From Turritopsis dohrnii (Eukaryota; Cnidaria; Hydrozoa; Anthoathecata; Oceaniidae), in assembly GCA_027922465.2 (NCBI GenBank), contig BQMF02000050.1, forward strand, positions 806,001 through 870,000: a DNA stretch of 64,000 bases. The letters run 5' to 3'. Of this stretch, positions 9,932-21,249 are shown piece after piece. Made by a program: the position numbers and the translations under genes. How positions within the stretch are numbered: position 1 is the stretch's first letter; each line of letters begins with the position of its first letter. The notes beneath the pieces were generated by a model. It searched no databases. It saw only the letters and a list, made by a program, of their open reading frames with translations, and was not told where the DNA came from.

Positions 9932-10793
9932 TCCATGCATCTATATATTAATAGCCGATTCTCTGCCTGTCTGTTTGTTTGTTTGTTTGTTTGTTTGTAA
10001 GTCACGCAAAATGGTAGATTGAATTGTGAGCGAAATTATTTCTTTTTTTGTGTGCGACGTGAGTTCGAAGCATATACATTGCAACCCCAATCGAGCGTGA
10101 CTTTTTTTGGCTGATGAACTAATAGGAATAACGTTTCGTTTTTATTATTATTGTTAGTTTTATATTCCACGTTGACTTGGCTTTGAAAACAATACATCAA
10201 CTAAATACAAAGAAACTAACTGATTCAACATTTTGGACAAAGAGCAGCAGTGGCAGAACGTGGCAGCATGTTTGGTTTGCCAGTGTATCCTAACGTATCC
10301 TTGACTGTCTGAGACGGGTGAACTTTTTTTTCGAGCAATCAAAATGTTTAAAAACCGATTGGTAAAAAAAGAGTATCATGAAACGAAATATTTTTTTGCT
10401 TTTCTTTTAATAATTAAATTTCTTATTTTAATTGTTATGCGCTTCAGATCGAACGTTTTTTTTTTATTCACTTTATTCATTTAGCACGTGCCTTTTCTTC
10501 TCTCCTCCCGTGTGATCTTTTTAAGAAGAGAATCCATTTCCCCCTTACGTTTGATAGCACCCATGTTAGAGCGCGTAACTTTTTTTAAACAAAAGTTAAT
10601 AAAAAGTTGAAGTTTTCTCTCTATACGTTTTGAGAGTATTGTTACACTGATAAAAGATTGGTTTTACCAGAGGTTGTGACTTCGAATCTGCTTCTGGTTG
10701 TACGAGCCGTTTATAAGGAAATTTGACGTTTATTGATACAGTGATACAGAGCAGGTGGACATGGGCGGCGAGCGACGCCGCCTTGGCGGCTAG
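9932..10793 (+). mobile_element. Helitron-like unit 1 of a head-to-tail array (non-autonomous)
   Basis: Begins TCCATGCATCTATATATTA at an A^T boundary and ends with the hairpin GGCGGCGAGCGACGCCGCC, then TTGGCGG and CTAG. The TC 5' end, subterminal hairpin, CTRR-type 3' end and absence of a target duplication are the Helitron hallmarks. A (TTTG)n run follows the 5' end at about 9970-9998. No Rep/helicase frame is present. Confidence 0.8.
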
Positions 10794-11665
10794 TCTATAT
10801 ATTAATAGCCGATTCTCTGTCTGTCTGTCTGTCTGTTTGTTTGTCTGTCACGCAAAATGGTAGATTGAGTTGTGAGCGAAATTATTTCTTTCTTTGTGAG
10901 CGACGTGAGTTCAGAGCAAATACATTGCAATCCCAATCGAACGTGACTTTTTTTGGCTGATGAACTAATAGGAATAACGTTTTGCTTTTATTATTATTGT
11001 TAGTTTTATATTCCACGTTGACTTGGCTTTGAAAACAATACATCAACTAAATACAAAGAAACTAACTGATTAAACGTTTTGGACATAAAACAGCAGTGGC
11101 AGAACGTGGCAGCATGTGCGGTTTACCAGTGTATCCTAACGTATCCTTGCCTGACTGTCTGAGACGGGTGAACATTTTTTCGAGCAATCAAAATGTTTAA
11201 AAACCGATAGGTAAAAAAAGAGTATCATGATACAAAATATTTTTTTTTTGCTTTTGTCATAATAGTTGTCTTAATTTGTTTTAATCGATTTCTTTTAATC
11301 TATTTTAATCAGATCGAACGTTTTTTATTCACTTTATTCATTTAGCACGTGCCTTTTTTTCTTTCCTCCCGTGTGATCTTTTTAAGAAGAGAAACCATTT
11401 CCCCCTTACGTTTGATAGCACCCATGTTAGAGCGCGTAACTTTTTTAAAACAAAAGCTAATAAAAAGTTGCATTTTTTTCTCTCTACGTTTTGAGTGTAT
11501 TGTTACACTAATAAAAGATTGGTTTTACCAGAGGTTGTGACTTCGAATCTGCTTCTGGTTGAACACAAGTTGTACGAGTCGTTTATAAGGAGATTTGACG
11601 TTTATTGATACAGTGATACAGAGCAGGTGGACATGGGCGGCGAGCGACGCCGCCTTGGCGGCTAG
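10794..11665 (+). mobile_element. Helitron-like unit 2 of the array
   Basis: Follows the CTAG of unit 1 with no intervening base, starting TCTATATATTAATAGCC and ending in the same hairpin and CTAG. It is highly similar to unit 1 throughout, including the internal TTTAGCACGTGCC and GTTAGAGCGCGTAAC stretches. Short frames inside it are shadows repeated from unit to unit. Confidence 0.8.
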
Positions 11666-12167
11666 TCTATATATTAATAGCCGATTCTCCGTCTGTTTGT
11701 TTGTTTGTTTGTTTGTCTGTCACGCAAAATGGTAGATTGAGTTGTGAGCGAAATTATTTCTTTTTTTGTGTGCGACGTGAGTTCGAAACAAATACCCTGC
11801 AACCCCAATCGAACGTGACTTTTTTTGGCTGGTGAACCAATAGAGATAACGTTTTGTTTTTATTATTATTGTTAGTTTTGTATTCCAAGGACCACCGTTG
11901 ACTTGGCTTTGAAAACAATACATCAACTAAATACAAAGAAACTAACTGATTAAACATTTTGGACAAAAAGCAGCAGTGGCAGAACGTGGCAGCATGTTCG
12001 GTTTGCCAGTGTATCCTAACGCTTTCGTGACTGTCTGAGACGGGTGAACTTTTTTTCGAGCAATCAAAATATTTAAAAACCGATAAAAAAAGAGAATCAT
12101 GAAACAAAATATTTTTTTTGCTTTTGTCTTAATAGTTGTCTTAATTTCTTTTAATCGATTTCTTTTA

Positions 12168-15100
12168 CAGGCCCGTAGCAACCGGGGGGGGCAGCAGGGG
12201 CAGTTGCCCCCCCAATAATCTTTCAAAAATAATTTTTTTTATTGCTGTTTTTTTTTTATTATCGAACGTGTCTGATCGATCACCGAAAGATTAGTTTTCC
12301 AGGTTGTATACGGTTAAAAAGTTAGCGAGATTCTCTCATTGTTAAGCAGTCGTATTGAATTTGCACCTGATCTCTAGAGATTCTATTCAAATTCGTTTCA
12401 ATACTTATTTTTTCCTTACAGTCTCTTTTTTAAAGTGTATTTGCACTTGTTTAAAAACATTGTGCCTCCATGCGTGAATTTTATATTATTTTAGCAACTC
12501 CCACTTTAAGTGATCGTTTACCAGTGTTGTGAACACTACTCTAGTAATAATAACGAATAGAGAGAGAGAGAGAGAGTAATTAATTACGTTCGACAAAAAA
12601 TGAAGACACTGCAACGTAGTCAATCGAATGTTTTGTTTTGAAAATGCGAATGTTTTTTTGTTTTTTGTTTTGTATTTTGGTGTGTGGAAAAACATATATT
12701 ATCTTCTGTTCTGTTTTATGGTATCATGGATAAAAAACAAAGCAAAATTTCTTGGAGTAAAATAAGGTAAGTTTACTTTATAAATTTACGACATTTACAT
12801 ATCTTATGATCAAATAAACTCGATGTTAACTTTTCTAACGAAGAATCTTTTTTTCTAAATATTGTATTGAATTGAATGCCTGCTGTTTGCTTTCAATTTA
12901 TGACAATTTACGACATTAACATATTTTATGATTCGGATGTTATGATTTTGTTATGATCAAATAAACTCAAATGTTATCTTTTCTAATGAAGAATCTTTTC
13001 AAAATATTGTATTGAATGCCTGTTTTCAGTTTCAGTGCGACTACGACCTCGAGAGGCACAACGAAAGGTGATGACTGCCCAGCAACATCAGTGTCAACAT
13101 CAACCTTAGAATCCAATGATGTGGCAAACTCTTTAGCTGAAAGGTTAGAGCAGTTAAATGAGCCTTACCAACCTACGGATATCATATTTCCACCTAGAGA
13201 GATAGGCGGTGTAAAAAGACGATTTTCGAAAACTTGGTTTAAAAGATATCCTTGGCTACATTATGACCGTGCTTCTGATTCAGCATTTTGTTTTACATGC
13301 ATTAAAGCAACACGTTTGAATGCCATCTCATCAACCAAACAAGAATGTGCCTTCACAAAAAAAGGTTTCTCCAATTGGAAGAAAGCCACCAGCAAAGATG
13401 GCTTTAGTGCCCACGCAGACTCACACTCCCACAAAGAAGCAGAGGTACGCGCTTTAAAGGCCCCGTTAGAGTGCAAAAATGTTGCTGACTGTTTGTCTGA
13501 CACTTTTCGTCTGGAACAGCTGAACAACCGAAGGATGCTCCTCAAAGTGCTATCCAACGTTCGATTTCTGGCTCGTCAAGCTATACCTCTGAGAGGAGAT
13601 TGGAAAAATGAATCGTCGTCGGAAATAAACTCTAATTTCACGCAATTGCTTATGCTCCGGACAGAGGAAGATGAAAACTTTGTTGAATGGTTGGAGCGTA
13701 AACAAATGAAATACACATCACCGGAGATCCAAAACGAGATGATTGAGATCATGGCACTTGGTATGCTACGAGACATCGCCAAATCCATACAGTTAGCAGA
13801 GTTTTATACAATCATGGTGGACGAGACAGGTGATGCTTCAAATTTGGAGCAGTTAGTTTTATGTCTTCGCTGGGTGGACGAGGAGCTTAACATTCACGAA
13901 GACTTCATAGGTCTCCATGGAATGGAAGTAACAGATGCGAAATCTATTGTCAACATAATCAAGGACATAATTATCAGAATGAGTTTGAAGCTGGAAGACG
14001 CTCGAGGCCAGTGTTATGACGGGGCAAGTGCAATGACAGGAAAGAAAAATGGGGTCGCAACTGTTATCAAGGCATTAAATCCGAAATGCCTCTTTACCCA
14101 CTGCTATGGACATGCTTTGAACTTGGCCATCGGTGACTCAATAAAAGCCATCAAATTACTCTCCGAAACCTTCGGAACAATAAAAGAGGTATGTAAGTTG
14201 ATTAAGAAATCACCAAAAAGAGAAACCATGCTGAAAAAATTACGAGAGTTAAGTGAAAACGAAGATCCAAGTGTCCATGCATTTTCACCAACTCGTTGGA
14301 CCATCCGAGGAGAGTCCTGCAAAGCAATGATTGACAATTACAAAGAACTAATTGATTTATGGGACTGGTCATTAGAGAATGGTGTTACGGATCCCGAAAT
14401 GAGAGCGCGGATCATCGGAGTAAGGTCCTACATGAAGAATTTCAAGTTCATTTTCGGGTGTCATTTGGGGAAAGTCATTCTCAAGCAAACAGATAACCTC
14501 TCCAAGTCACTACAAGATAAGGAATGCACTGCTGTTGAAGGTCAGTCAACTGCAGCAAACACAGTGGAAGCATTAGCGAAGATTCGTAGTGATGAATCAT
14601 TCGAAGGTTTTTGGGGACTTGTCCAATTGAGCCAAACTCGCTTGGGTATTGATGATGCGTCCCTTCCTAGAAAGAGAAAAATCCCAAAAAGAATCGATGA
14701 CCATTTCAAATCAAAAGGAGATACCGATACCACTCACCATCCTGAAACTCCAGAGGATATGTATCGTCAGATATACCGTGACGCCGTAGATTTTGCAACA
14801 GAAACTATAAAATCTCGCTTTGATCAGCCTGATTTTGAAGTTTATAAAAACATACAGGAAGTGTTCTTTAAAGCATTAAAAGGGGAACAGTTCTCGACAG
14901 AGCTTAATGCTGTCCATGAAGTCTTCGGGGACGACTTCAAAAAGGATGACTTAGCCTCCCAACTTATCAATCTTCAATGTTACGCAAAAGAGCCAGTCGT
15001 TAATGCTCGTGAATTGGTGTCGTTTCTTCAAAATCTCAGTCTCGCTCAAAAACGCCACTTGCCTCAGGTTGTAATTTTAGCCAAGCTACTGTTGGTGATG

Positions 15101-15696
15101 CCCGCAACAAATGCCGTAAGTGAGCGTTCATTTTCTGCCCTAAGACGGGTAAAAACCTACCTTCGTGCAACAACAACAAACAAACGATTGAATCATATCA
15201 TGTTGATGCATATTCATAAAGAAAGGACTGATAAGATTGATTTGATCAAGGTGGCTAATGAGTTTGTTGAATGGAAAGATAACCGACGCCAAATTTTTGG
15301 AACATTTTCCCCTTCTGACATTTCACGAAGAGTAGCCTGTCAGAGTAAATCTACTCAAACTTGAAAACATTCATTTTATGTACATTATTTCTCTCATTTT
15401 ATCTCATTTTTATCTATACATTTTTCTTAAATATAAACTCTTAAAACTATTTAAACTTTTTCAATCTGTTGTTGGAAAATAGTTCAAAAATAGTCTTTTT
15501 ATCTAAAATTTTGAGAAAATTCGCCAGCTAACGGGGGCTTCGCCCCCTGTACCCCCACCAGGGCTCTGCCCTGGACCCGTTGGGGGGCGCTAAGCGCCCC
15601 CCAAGCCCCCAGCTTAAAACAAAAACGCCTTACGGCGTTTTTGTTCGCCTTCAGATTTTATGCCCCCTCAATAATAAATTGCTTCCTACGGGCCTG
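12168..15696 (+). mobile_element. Complete-looking hAT DNA transposon nested in Helitron unit 3
   Basis: Terminal inverted repeats CAGGCCCGTAG (11 bp exact, then imperfect) lie at 12168 and 15696. The flanks TTTTA and TTTAA suggest a 4-5 bp target duplication (TTTA) rather than a clean 8-bp one. G/C-rich self-complementary blocks sit inside both ends, notably 15534-15612 (GGGGGCTTCGCCCCC and GGGGGGCGCTAAGCGCCCCCC). The only gene is the transposase at 12726-15364. Ends, intron and frame all look intact, so recent activity is plausible. Confidence 0.85.
12726..15364 (+). CDS. hAT-family transposase (TTF zinc finger, DUF4371-like, hAT dimerisation domain)
   Basis: Two exons are proposed. Exon 1 is 12726-12766, starting ATGGATAAAAAACAAAGC and ending AG before GTAAGT. 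Exon 2 is 13030-15364, after TTTTCAG. The junction restores a Ser codon and gives 791 residues without interruption. An alternative is a 782-residue start at 13016, which would place the acceptor inside coding sequence. Domains: a TTF-type zinc finger at about 83-150 (Cys pair in FCFTC, His in HADSHSH); a DUF4371-like catalytic core with Asp in MVDETGD near 278 and Asp in CYDGAS near 344; the conserved THCYGHALNLA and RW; and C-terminal hAT dimerisation around 700-770 (PATNAVSERSFSALRRVKTY). It would excise and reinsert its own element. The closest described relatives are ZMYM-like/TTF hAT proteins. A decayed relative lies at 43255-45512. Confidence 0.9.
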
Positions 15697-16209
15697 TTTA
15701 ATTTATTTTAATCTGATCGAACGTTTTCTATTCAATTCATTCATTTAGCACGTGCATTTTTTTCTCCTCCCGTGTGATCTTTTTAAGAAGAAAAGCCATT
15801 TTTTCACCTACTTCTGACAGCACCCATGTTAGAGCGCGTAAAACAAAAGCTAATAATAAGTTGAAAAGTTTTTTCTCTCTGCGTTTTGAGTGTATTGTTA
15901 AACTGATATTTGATTGGTTTAAAATCGTAAATAAAAACCACGTGAAGTTCATGTTCGGAATGCATTGTGAAGCAAGAAAGTCTACTAACATTTTAAATGC
16001 GACCGCGACAATGAACGGCTGAGTTAAGAACATGCAAGATTTGAAACACCAGGAACGTATTTCTCTTCACGTGCAAACGAGCTTTATTAAGCGATAAAGC
16101 CAGCAGCAAAGGAAGTCTTATCGCTGGTTTTAAGTGCAATAATTTGGGGCAGGTGGTGATACAACGCAAGCTGAACATGGGCGGCGAGCGACGCCGCCTT
16201 GGCGGCTAG

Positions 16210-17307
16210 TCTATATATTAATAGCCGATTCTCTGCCTGTCTGTTTGTTTGTTTGTTTGTTTGTTTGTAAGTCACGCAAAATGGTAGATTTAGTTGCGAG
16301 CGAAATTATTTCTTTTTTTGTGTGCGACGGGAGTTCGAAACAAATACATTGTAGCCCCAATCGAACGTGACTTTTTTTGGCTGGTGAACCAATAGGAATA
16401 ACGTTTTGTTTTTATTATTATTGTTAGTTTTATATTCCGATGACCACCGTTGACTTGGCTTTGAAAATAATACATCAACTAAATACAAAGAAACTAAAAC
16501 ATTTTGGACAAAAAGCAGCAGTGGCAGAACGTGGCAGCATGTTCGGTTTGCCAGTGTATCTGCTTGCCTGACGGCTCGGAAAAAAGTTCACCCGTCTCAG
16601 ACAATCAAAATGTTTAAAAACCGATAGGTAAAAAAAGAGTATCATGAAACAAAATATTTTTTTGCTTTTGTCTCAAAGTTGTCTTAATTTCTTTTAATCG
16701 ATTTCTTTTAATCTGATCGAACGTTTTTTTTTATTCACTTCATTCATTTAGCACGTGCATTTTTTTCTCCTCCCGTGTGATCTTTTTAAGAGAAACCATT
16801 TTTTCACCTACTTCTGACAGCACCCATGTTAGAGCGCGTAAAACAAAAGCTAATAATAAGTTTGAAAAGTTTTTTCTCTCTGCATTTTGAGTGTATTGTT
16901 AAACTGATATTTGATTGGTTTAAAATCGTAAATAAAAACCAAGCAAAGGAAGTCTTAAGGCCGATTTCCATTCAGGAAAATATCCGCGCGGACGTAGGTA
17001 ATCCACGCTCAGTGACTTAGAACGCATGCGTATTGGCTAATTCATAAGCGTAGTTATGTCCGCTCAGCGAGCAAAAATAAAGTTAAAAAATTTTAACTTT
17101 TTTTAAGCCCGCCGATGTCCGCTGATAATTTCAGCCAATCGTGTCTTTTGATTTCCATTTGCAGCTGTTTGGCCGCTCGGAAAATTCTACGTCCGCGCGG
17201 GCATAAGCGTTGAATGGAAATCGGCCTTTATCAGTGGTTTTAAGTGCAATAGTTTGGAGCAGGTGGTGACACAACGCAGGCTGAACATGGGCGGCGTGCG
17301 ACGCTAG
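16210..17307 (+). mobile_element. Helitron-like unit 4, 3' end shortened
   Basis: Starts TCTATATATTAATAGCC after unit 3. Its 3' end reads GGGCGGCGTGCGACG then CTAG, so the hairpin is truncated compared with units 1-3. It is followed by T and the resumed duplication unit B. It contains a 270-bp MITE at 16958-17227. Confidence 0.75.
16958..17227. mobile_element. 270-bp PIF/Harbinger-type MITE
   Basis: Inverted ends AGGCCGATTTCCATTCA and longer imperfect arms (CCGCGCGGACGTA) are flanked by TTA at 16955-16957 and 17228-17230. Helitron unit 3 retains the uninterrupted site AAGTCTTATCGCTGG near 16115, directly confirming insertion with TTA duplication. No ORF. Confidence 0.88.
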
Positions 17308-17945
17308 TATTTTTATTATTTTCTCATTGCTTAGTATAAATATTTTATTTTTCTTTCTGTATTATTAAGCGCTCCCTCCGACCCCCACATCCCATCCCTC
17401 GATGAAGCGCCCATGCAAAAAAGCCAAAAATTTAAAAAGCGCCCAGGGCGCATGTTCGGATAATGACGGTATCTTTGTTTTCATTAAGATTTAAGTCATT
17501 GCTTTTCTGCAGAGTAAATACACTTCGTAAATCATCATTTCTTCGAATATTTAATTCTTCTTTATCTTCATCATGATCACTTATGTCTGTTTTAAAACTA
17601 GAATTCAGAATGTCTGAAGGAAGATGTTGAACTTTAATGAACGTCAGACATCTTGTAATTGAAATTCGCTCTGTGACATCAGGACTTTTTAAACAGAAAA
17701 CTGTAATGGCGATTTAACTCAGTTGTTTTTTAGCAATTGTTTTCATCTGGGATACCTTTTATAGTATTTCATGCTCAAAATTAGAAAAGAAAATCGAAGG
17801 CTAAATTCCCTTTAAATCGCCTGTATCCAGCTTTCGATCGTTCGGTAACTCACAACCTGCCAAATGACCCGATTTCGCACAACCAGGAGGAAAACGAAGA
17901 TGACAATGAAAACTGTAAAAGACCTCATCAACAGATCTTCTTTGT
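17308..17945. repeat. Tandem duplication, unit B (continuation beyond the Helitron array)
   Basis: Resumes the sequence interrupted at 9931 and matches 9248-9790 closely (for example CAACCAGGAGGAAAACGAAG in both). It includes a stretch absent from unit A (17344-17405, around CGACCCCCACATCCCATCC). Confidence 0.75.
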
Positions 17946-18562
17946 CAGATGATTTTTTCTTGTGACCATTTGCTTCTACCGGTCTACACTACCCAAAACG
18001 CAAAAATGTTTAGTTTTTTGTCGACTGTGCTATGCTTACATCATATGGCTTTCTATTTATATATTTCATCTTGCGATTATGATTGTTGTTGTTTTTGTTA
18101 TATAGGTATTCATTGTATTGTATATAGGTATTAATATTCATTGGGAGAATAGCCATGTAAATGGATGAAATACAATTATTATTATTATTAATGTAACATT
18201 TTGGAGCGCGAAATCTTATATTTTTAAAAGCTTTTTGTTATTTACAAATTATTAACTTCTATTTCTCTTATTTCTCTTATTCTTTTGGTACTCAAATATA
18301 AACAAATTGAACTTCCCAAATCTATGAAGATAGCCAACGAATCTATCCAAACATAGAAACATAGTATTGCTTAGTAGTGCATGCATGTATCTTTATAAAG
18401 TAAAAATGGTCGTTTAGAAAGATTGGCCTTTTATAGAACAACTGCAATACTACAATCAGATCTGTTCATTTTAGTCTGAGCTTATTTTTTCTTAAATATT
18501 CGTATTTTGCCTTTAAAAAATGTTATAAACTTAGAATTTGAAATAATATATTATATATATTA
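17946..18562. other. AT-rich spacer, no gene seen
   Basis: Contains a short (ATT)n run near 18177-18190 preceded by GATGAAATACA, which looks like a LINE-type 3' tail without recognisable coding sequence upstream. Nothing else is supported. Confidence 0.4.
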
Positions 18563-19362
18563 TACCGGGTGAGTCAAAAAAAGTACCGGTGTTTCACAAG
18601 AAATATTTTTAGATTGAATAAATATGGCAGATATCCTTTTTTATTTCTGATTAGAGGGATCTGTTAAGTATTTTTGGTGTTTCATTCTTCTGATTTGGTT
18701 GAGTAGAAAAAACTTTATGGACAAAAAAACTGGAAGCGGTCCTTGTAAGAATCTTCAAAAAATGGACAAAAAAGCCGAACAAAATAATTCCTGCGTGATT
18801 TTTTGATTAAATTCGATAATGTTAATGAAAAGGCTATGGGGATTGTAAGAAAAGACACAGTTTACCTAATCACCTCTTTAATAATATTTACCCTAGCAAA
18901 CTGGATGTATACCCAAACTCTTTGTTGTACGTGAGTTGCAGCATTTCTCAATATTTTATACAAGACAGTTCTAAAAAGTTTCAGTGAATGAAGTTTTAAG
19001 AAAATGTTGAAAAAAGTTTGAACCTTTTTACTTAACTTTACTATTGGGAAGAAGAAAAATAGGTTTTAGCACATTTAAGTGTTTATACGTTTCATTCTCT
19101 TTTGTTTCGCAATAAAAACATAAATCTTGTTTTGAGACATTTTGCTCGGCTTTTTTGTCCATTTTTCAAAGATTTTTACAAGGACCGCTTTCAGTGTTTT
19201 GTCCATAACTTCTTTTCTACTCAACCAAATTAGGAAAGTGATACACCAAAATATAGGTAAGGGATTCCTCTATTCAGAAATAAAAAAAACTATCTTTCTT
19301 AATTATTCAATCGAAAGATATTTTTTGTGAAACACCGGTACTTTTTTTTGACTGACCTGGTA
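18563..19362. mobile_element. 800-bp element with ~220-bp terminal inverted repeats, TA target site
   Basis: Left arm starts TACCGGGTGAGTCAAAAAAA; right arm is the inverse of TACCAGGTCAGTCAAAAAAA. The arms stay alignable for about 220 bp (AAGTACCGGTGTTTCACAA, TGGACAAAAAAGCCGA and others). It is flanked by TA. The spacer holds no transposase. The terminus and target site suggest a Tc1/mariner-related MITE. Confidence 0.8.
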
Positions 19363-19910
19363 TATATTTTCTTATATTTTTATATTTTTTTTATGTATTT
19401 TCTTTTTTCGTAAGTAAAAACGTACTGTGAAACATATGAAATGTATGAAATTGAGTGTTTGAAGTATAATTGTTTGAGAAGTCTATTGTATCTCATGAGA
19501 AGCGGCATCAAATTTGGGATCGAATGAGGAGGAGTCAACGACCTTGGTAGCGTTTGTAGATCTCAGGATATTGAAGATCAAAGTTTTGATGACGCCACAG
19601 TGGGGTAAACGGCGGGCCCGTAGAACCCCGTCACTATGTCAAAAAAATCTTTTCTTTCCATGCTTTCATCAACTTAAAGCGATACAGAACACAACGACCT
19701 AAATGTGCCAAACGATCCGGTACTTGGGTTGGCTGATATTCAACGCTTCGAAAAGCAACTAGAAGCATACAACTTCTTGGGCTGTCTAAACTCTTTCCTA
19801 CATTACTCAGAGAAGATACGTTGAGTAATCTCAGTGGTGAGGATGTAATAGGAGAAAGTGGGAGCAAAGAGGACAAGGGAACACTGAGACATATGCACCC
19901 ACTTGCATGA

Positions 19911-20567
19911 ATGAGAATGAAGAAGCAGGTGAAGAAATTTCTTTGGAAAAGAAAAACTGAAGTAGTGTCCGGCAATGTTGACGAAGCCAGGTTTTTGAAA
20001 AAAGAAAAACATCCTCTAAAAAAGCGGCGAATCCAAACCAAAGCTTCCAACGAAGTCGATGTTGGCTTTGCAAGTGATGTCTTGCAATGTGATGTCTTGC
20101 AAACAATCAATCAAAGATTGCTTGAGGAAGCGCGACAAAGAGATGATGCTGATGTATTCGGTGAAAGGGTTACATGGGAACTTAGAAAACTTGCGTCGAC
20201 GTTGTTAAAAGTTTGTTTTCAACATAATGTAAATAATCTGATATTCAAGAATCAAATGCTCAGTTTGCAGCAAAGCCATGTCACCAGCTTGCCACAACGA
20301 AATGAACAATTTCAATTTCTCAGCAACTCCTCTTTTGTCATCCCCGTACGCTGCGAACCAATCGCCTCAAGTGCAAAGTTCAGGGCCTATGTCCAATTGC
20401 AGCCAACCCACCGATTCATGTGCGATATTCGAGAGCTATATCATCTCCAAGCTCCGATAGCCAATCTTCCTATATGCAAAATACCAGTGAGAGGAAGTTT
20501 AGATGCGTCGCCGACATTAGGAATGCCTGATTCCTGTGATGCAAGCAGCAACATATGGAATCAATAA
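19911..20567 (+). CDS. BESS-motif protein fragment, probable Harbinger accessory protein
   Basis: A 218-residue frame whose middle (about 75-120) matches the BESS pattern that follows MADF domains: DDADVFGERVTWELRKLAS followed by a helix ending NNLIFKNQML. The N-terminal third is basic (KRKTEV, KKRRIQTK), and the C-terminal half is low in recognisable features. No MADF domain is visible upstream, so this is likely one exon or a remnant. It converges with a Harbinger transposase fragment on the opposite strand at 20667-20837. A MADF/Myb protein plus a transposase is the normal two-gene layout of PIF/Harbinger elements, and I infer that origin. It may no longer be expressed. Confidence 0.6.
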   Translation: MRMKKQVKKFLWKRKTEVVSGNVDEARFLKKEKHPLKKRRIQTKASNEVDVGFASDVLQCDVLQTINQRLLEEARQRDDADVFGERVTWELRKLASTLLKVCFQHNVNNLIFKNQMLSLQQSHVTSLPQRNEQFQFLSNSSFVIPVRCEPIASSAKFRAYVQLQPTHRFMCDIRELYHLQAPIANLPICKIPVRGSLDASPTLGMPDSCDASSNIWNQ

Positions 20568-20666
20568 AAAGACGGTCAAACCTTGTTATCCACCCTTTTC
20601 ATTAGATTAATCGGTTGTAATCCACCGCCGTTTTTCACCTGAGGTCTTTGATGGTTCTCTCCGTCG

Positions 20667-20837
20667 CTAGCTCAACATCCAAAACCCTTTGGGTGTACAT
20701 GTTGAGTTTTCTGTTTGGCGCAAATAGTTATGCAAGCAAACGTAATTTTCTGTGTTTTTGACGGAAACTTTGTTAGGTCGGCTGAAAATTCTCCAACAGG
20801 CTCTCAACATACCGAAGGCGTTTTCCATTACCCCTCT
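20667..20837 (-). pseudogene. PIF/Harbinger transposase C-terminal fragment (HARBI1-like)
   Basis: Minus-strand frame reading RGVMENAFGMLRACWRIF and then a CLHNYLRQTEN motif, ending TAG at 20667. (V/I)ENAFG..A.RWRIF and CLHNYLR are hallmark motifs of the transposase C-terminus, where the last catalytic Glu is in the ENAFG motif. An in-frame stop just upstream (near 20844) and loss of the rest of the catalytic domain show decay. Confidence 0.8.
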
Positions 20838-21249
20838 TATTTATTTATTAGCGGGATTCGGAAATATCATGTTTCGTTTACACGAAACTATTTTTCTATA
20901 GATTTGTAGGGAATTATATACAACTTAGTAGAGTTGTTCGTGAATTTTTCCCTACAAAGTCATTAGAAACTTCACATCAACACTTGAAATAAGCGTGCAA
21001 AGTAATGATGTTTCTTTTGATACAAGAAAAGGCTTTAAATCTCTGAAGTACCGTTTTAGTAGAACAGTTTTAAAAAAATTCTCACTAGTAATTGATTTTT
21101 TTCGTGTAACAGGCTCGTCGAGTTTACGAATCTCCCTAATTTGGTATTGTTTTACGTGGCTAGCCTCGCTCAATTGCTAGTGCATCTGCTTTCCTGAAGG
21201 GGCCACAGCTTAGATTGGAGGCTCCGAAGTATTTAACACTCTCATGAGT

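Larger units (their letters stand above)
11666..16209 (+). mobile_element. Helitron-like unit 3, interrupted by a hAT element
   Basis: Starts TCTATATATTAATAGCC directly after unit 2 and ends GGCGGCTAG at 16209. A 3529-bp hAT element (12168-15696) splits the TTTCTTTTAATC stretch that is continuous in units 2 and 4. About 1 kb of Helitron sequence remains. The interval 16112-16124 (GAAGTCTTATCG) is the empty site for the MITE found in unit 4. Confidence 0.8.

Noticed and set aside
9961..9998. A CRISPR-like array or VNTR at the TTTG run
   Set aside because: It is a simple (TTTG)n microsatellite at the Helitron 5' end, repeated in each unit; there are no spacers and the DNA is eukaryotic.
11754..12226. 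Frames inside Helitron units (11754-12107, 11942-12226 and counterparts)
   Set aside because: They recur because the units are repeated and include Helitron/hAT junction sequence; no Rep or helicase motifs.
13016..13018. ATG at 13016 as the hAT transposase start
   Set aside because: It lies inside the probable intron, before the TTTTCAG acceptor; joining 12726-12766 to 13030 gives an in-phase start with a normal donor and a Lys-rich N-terminus.
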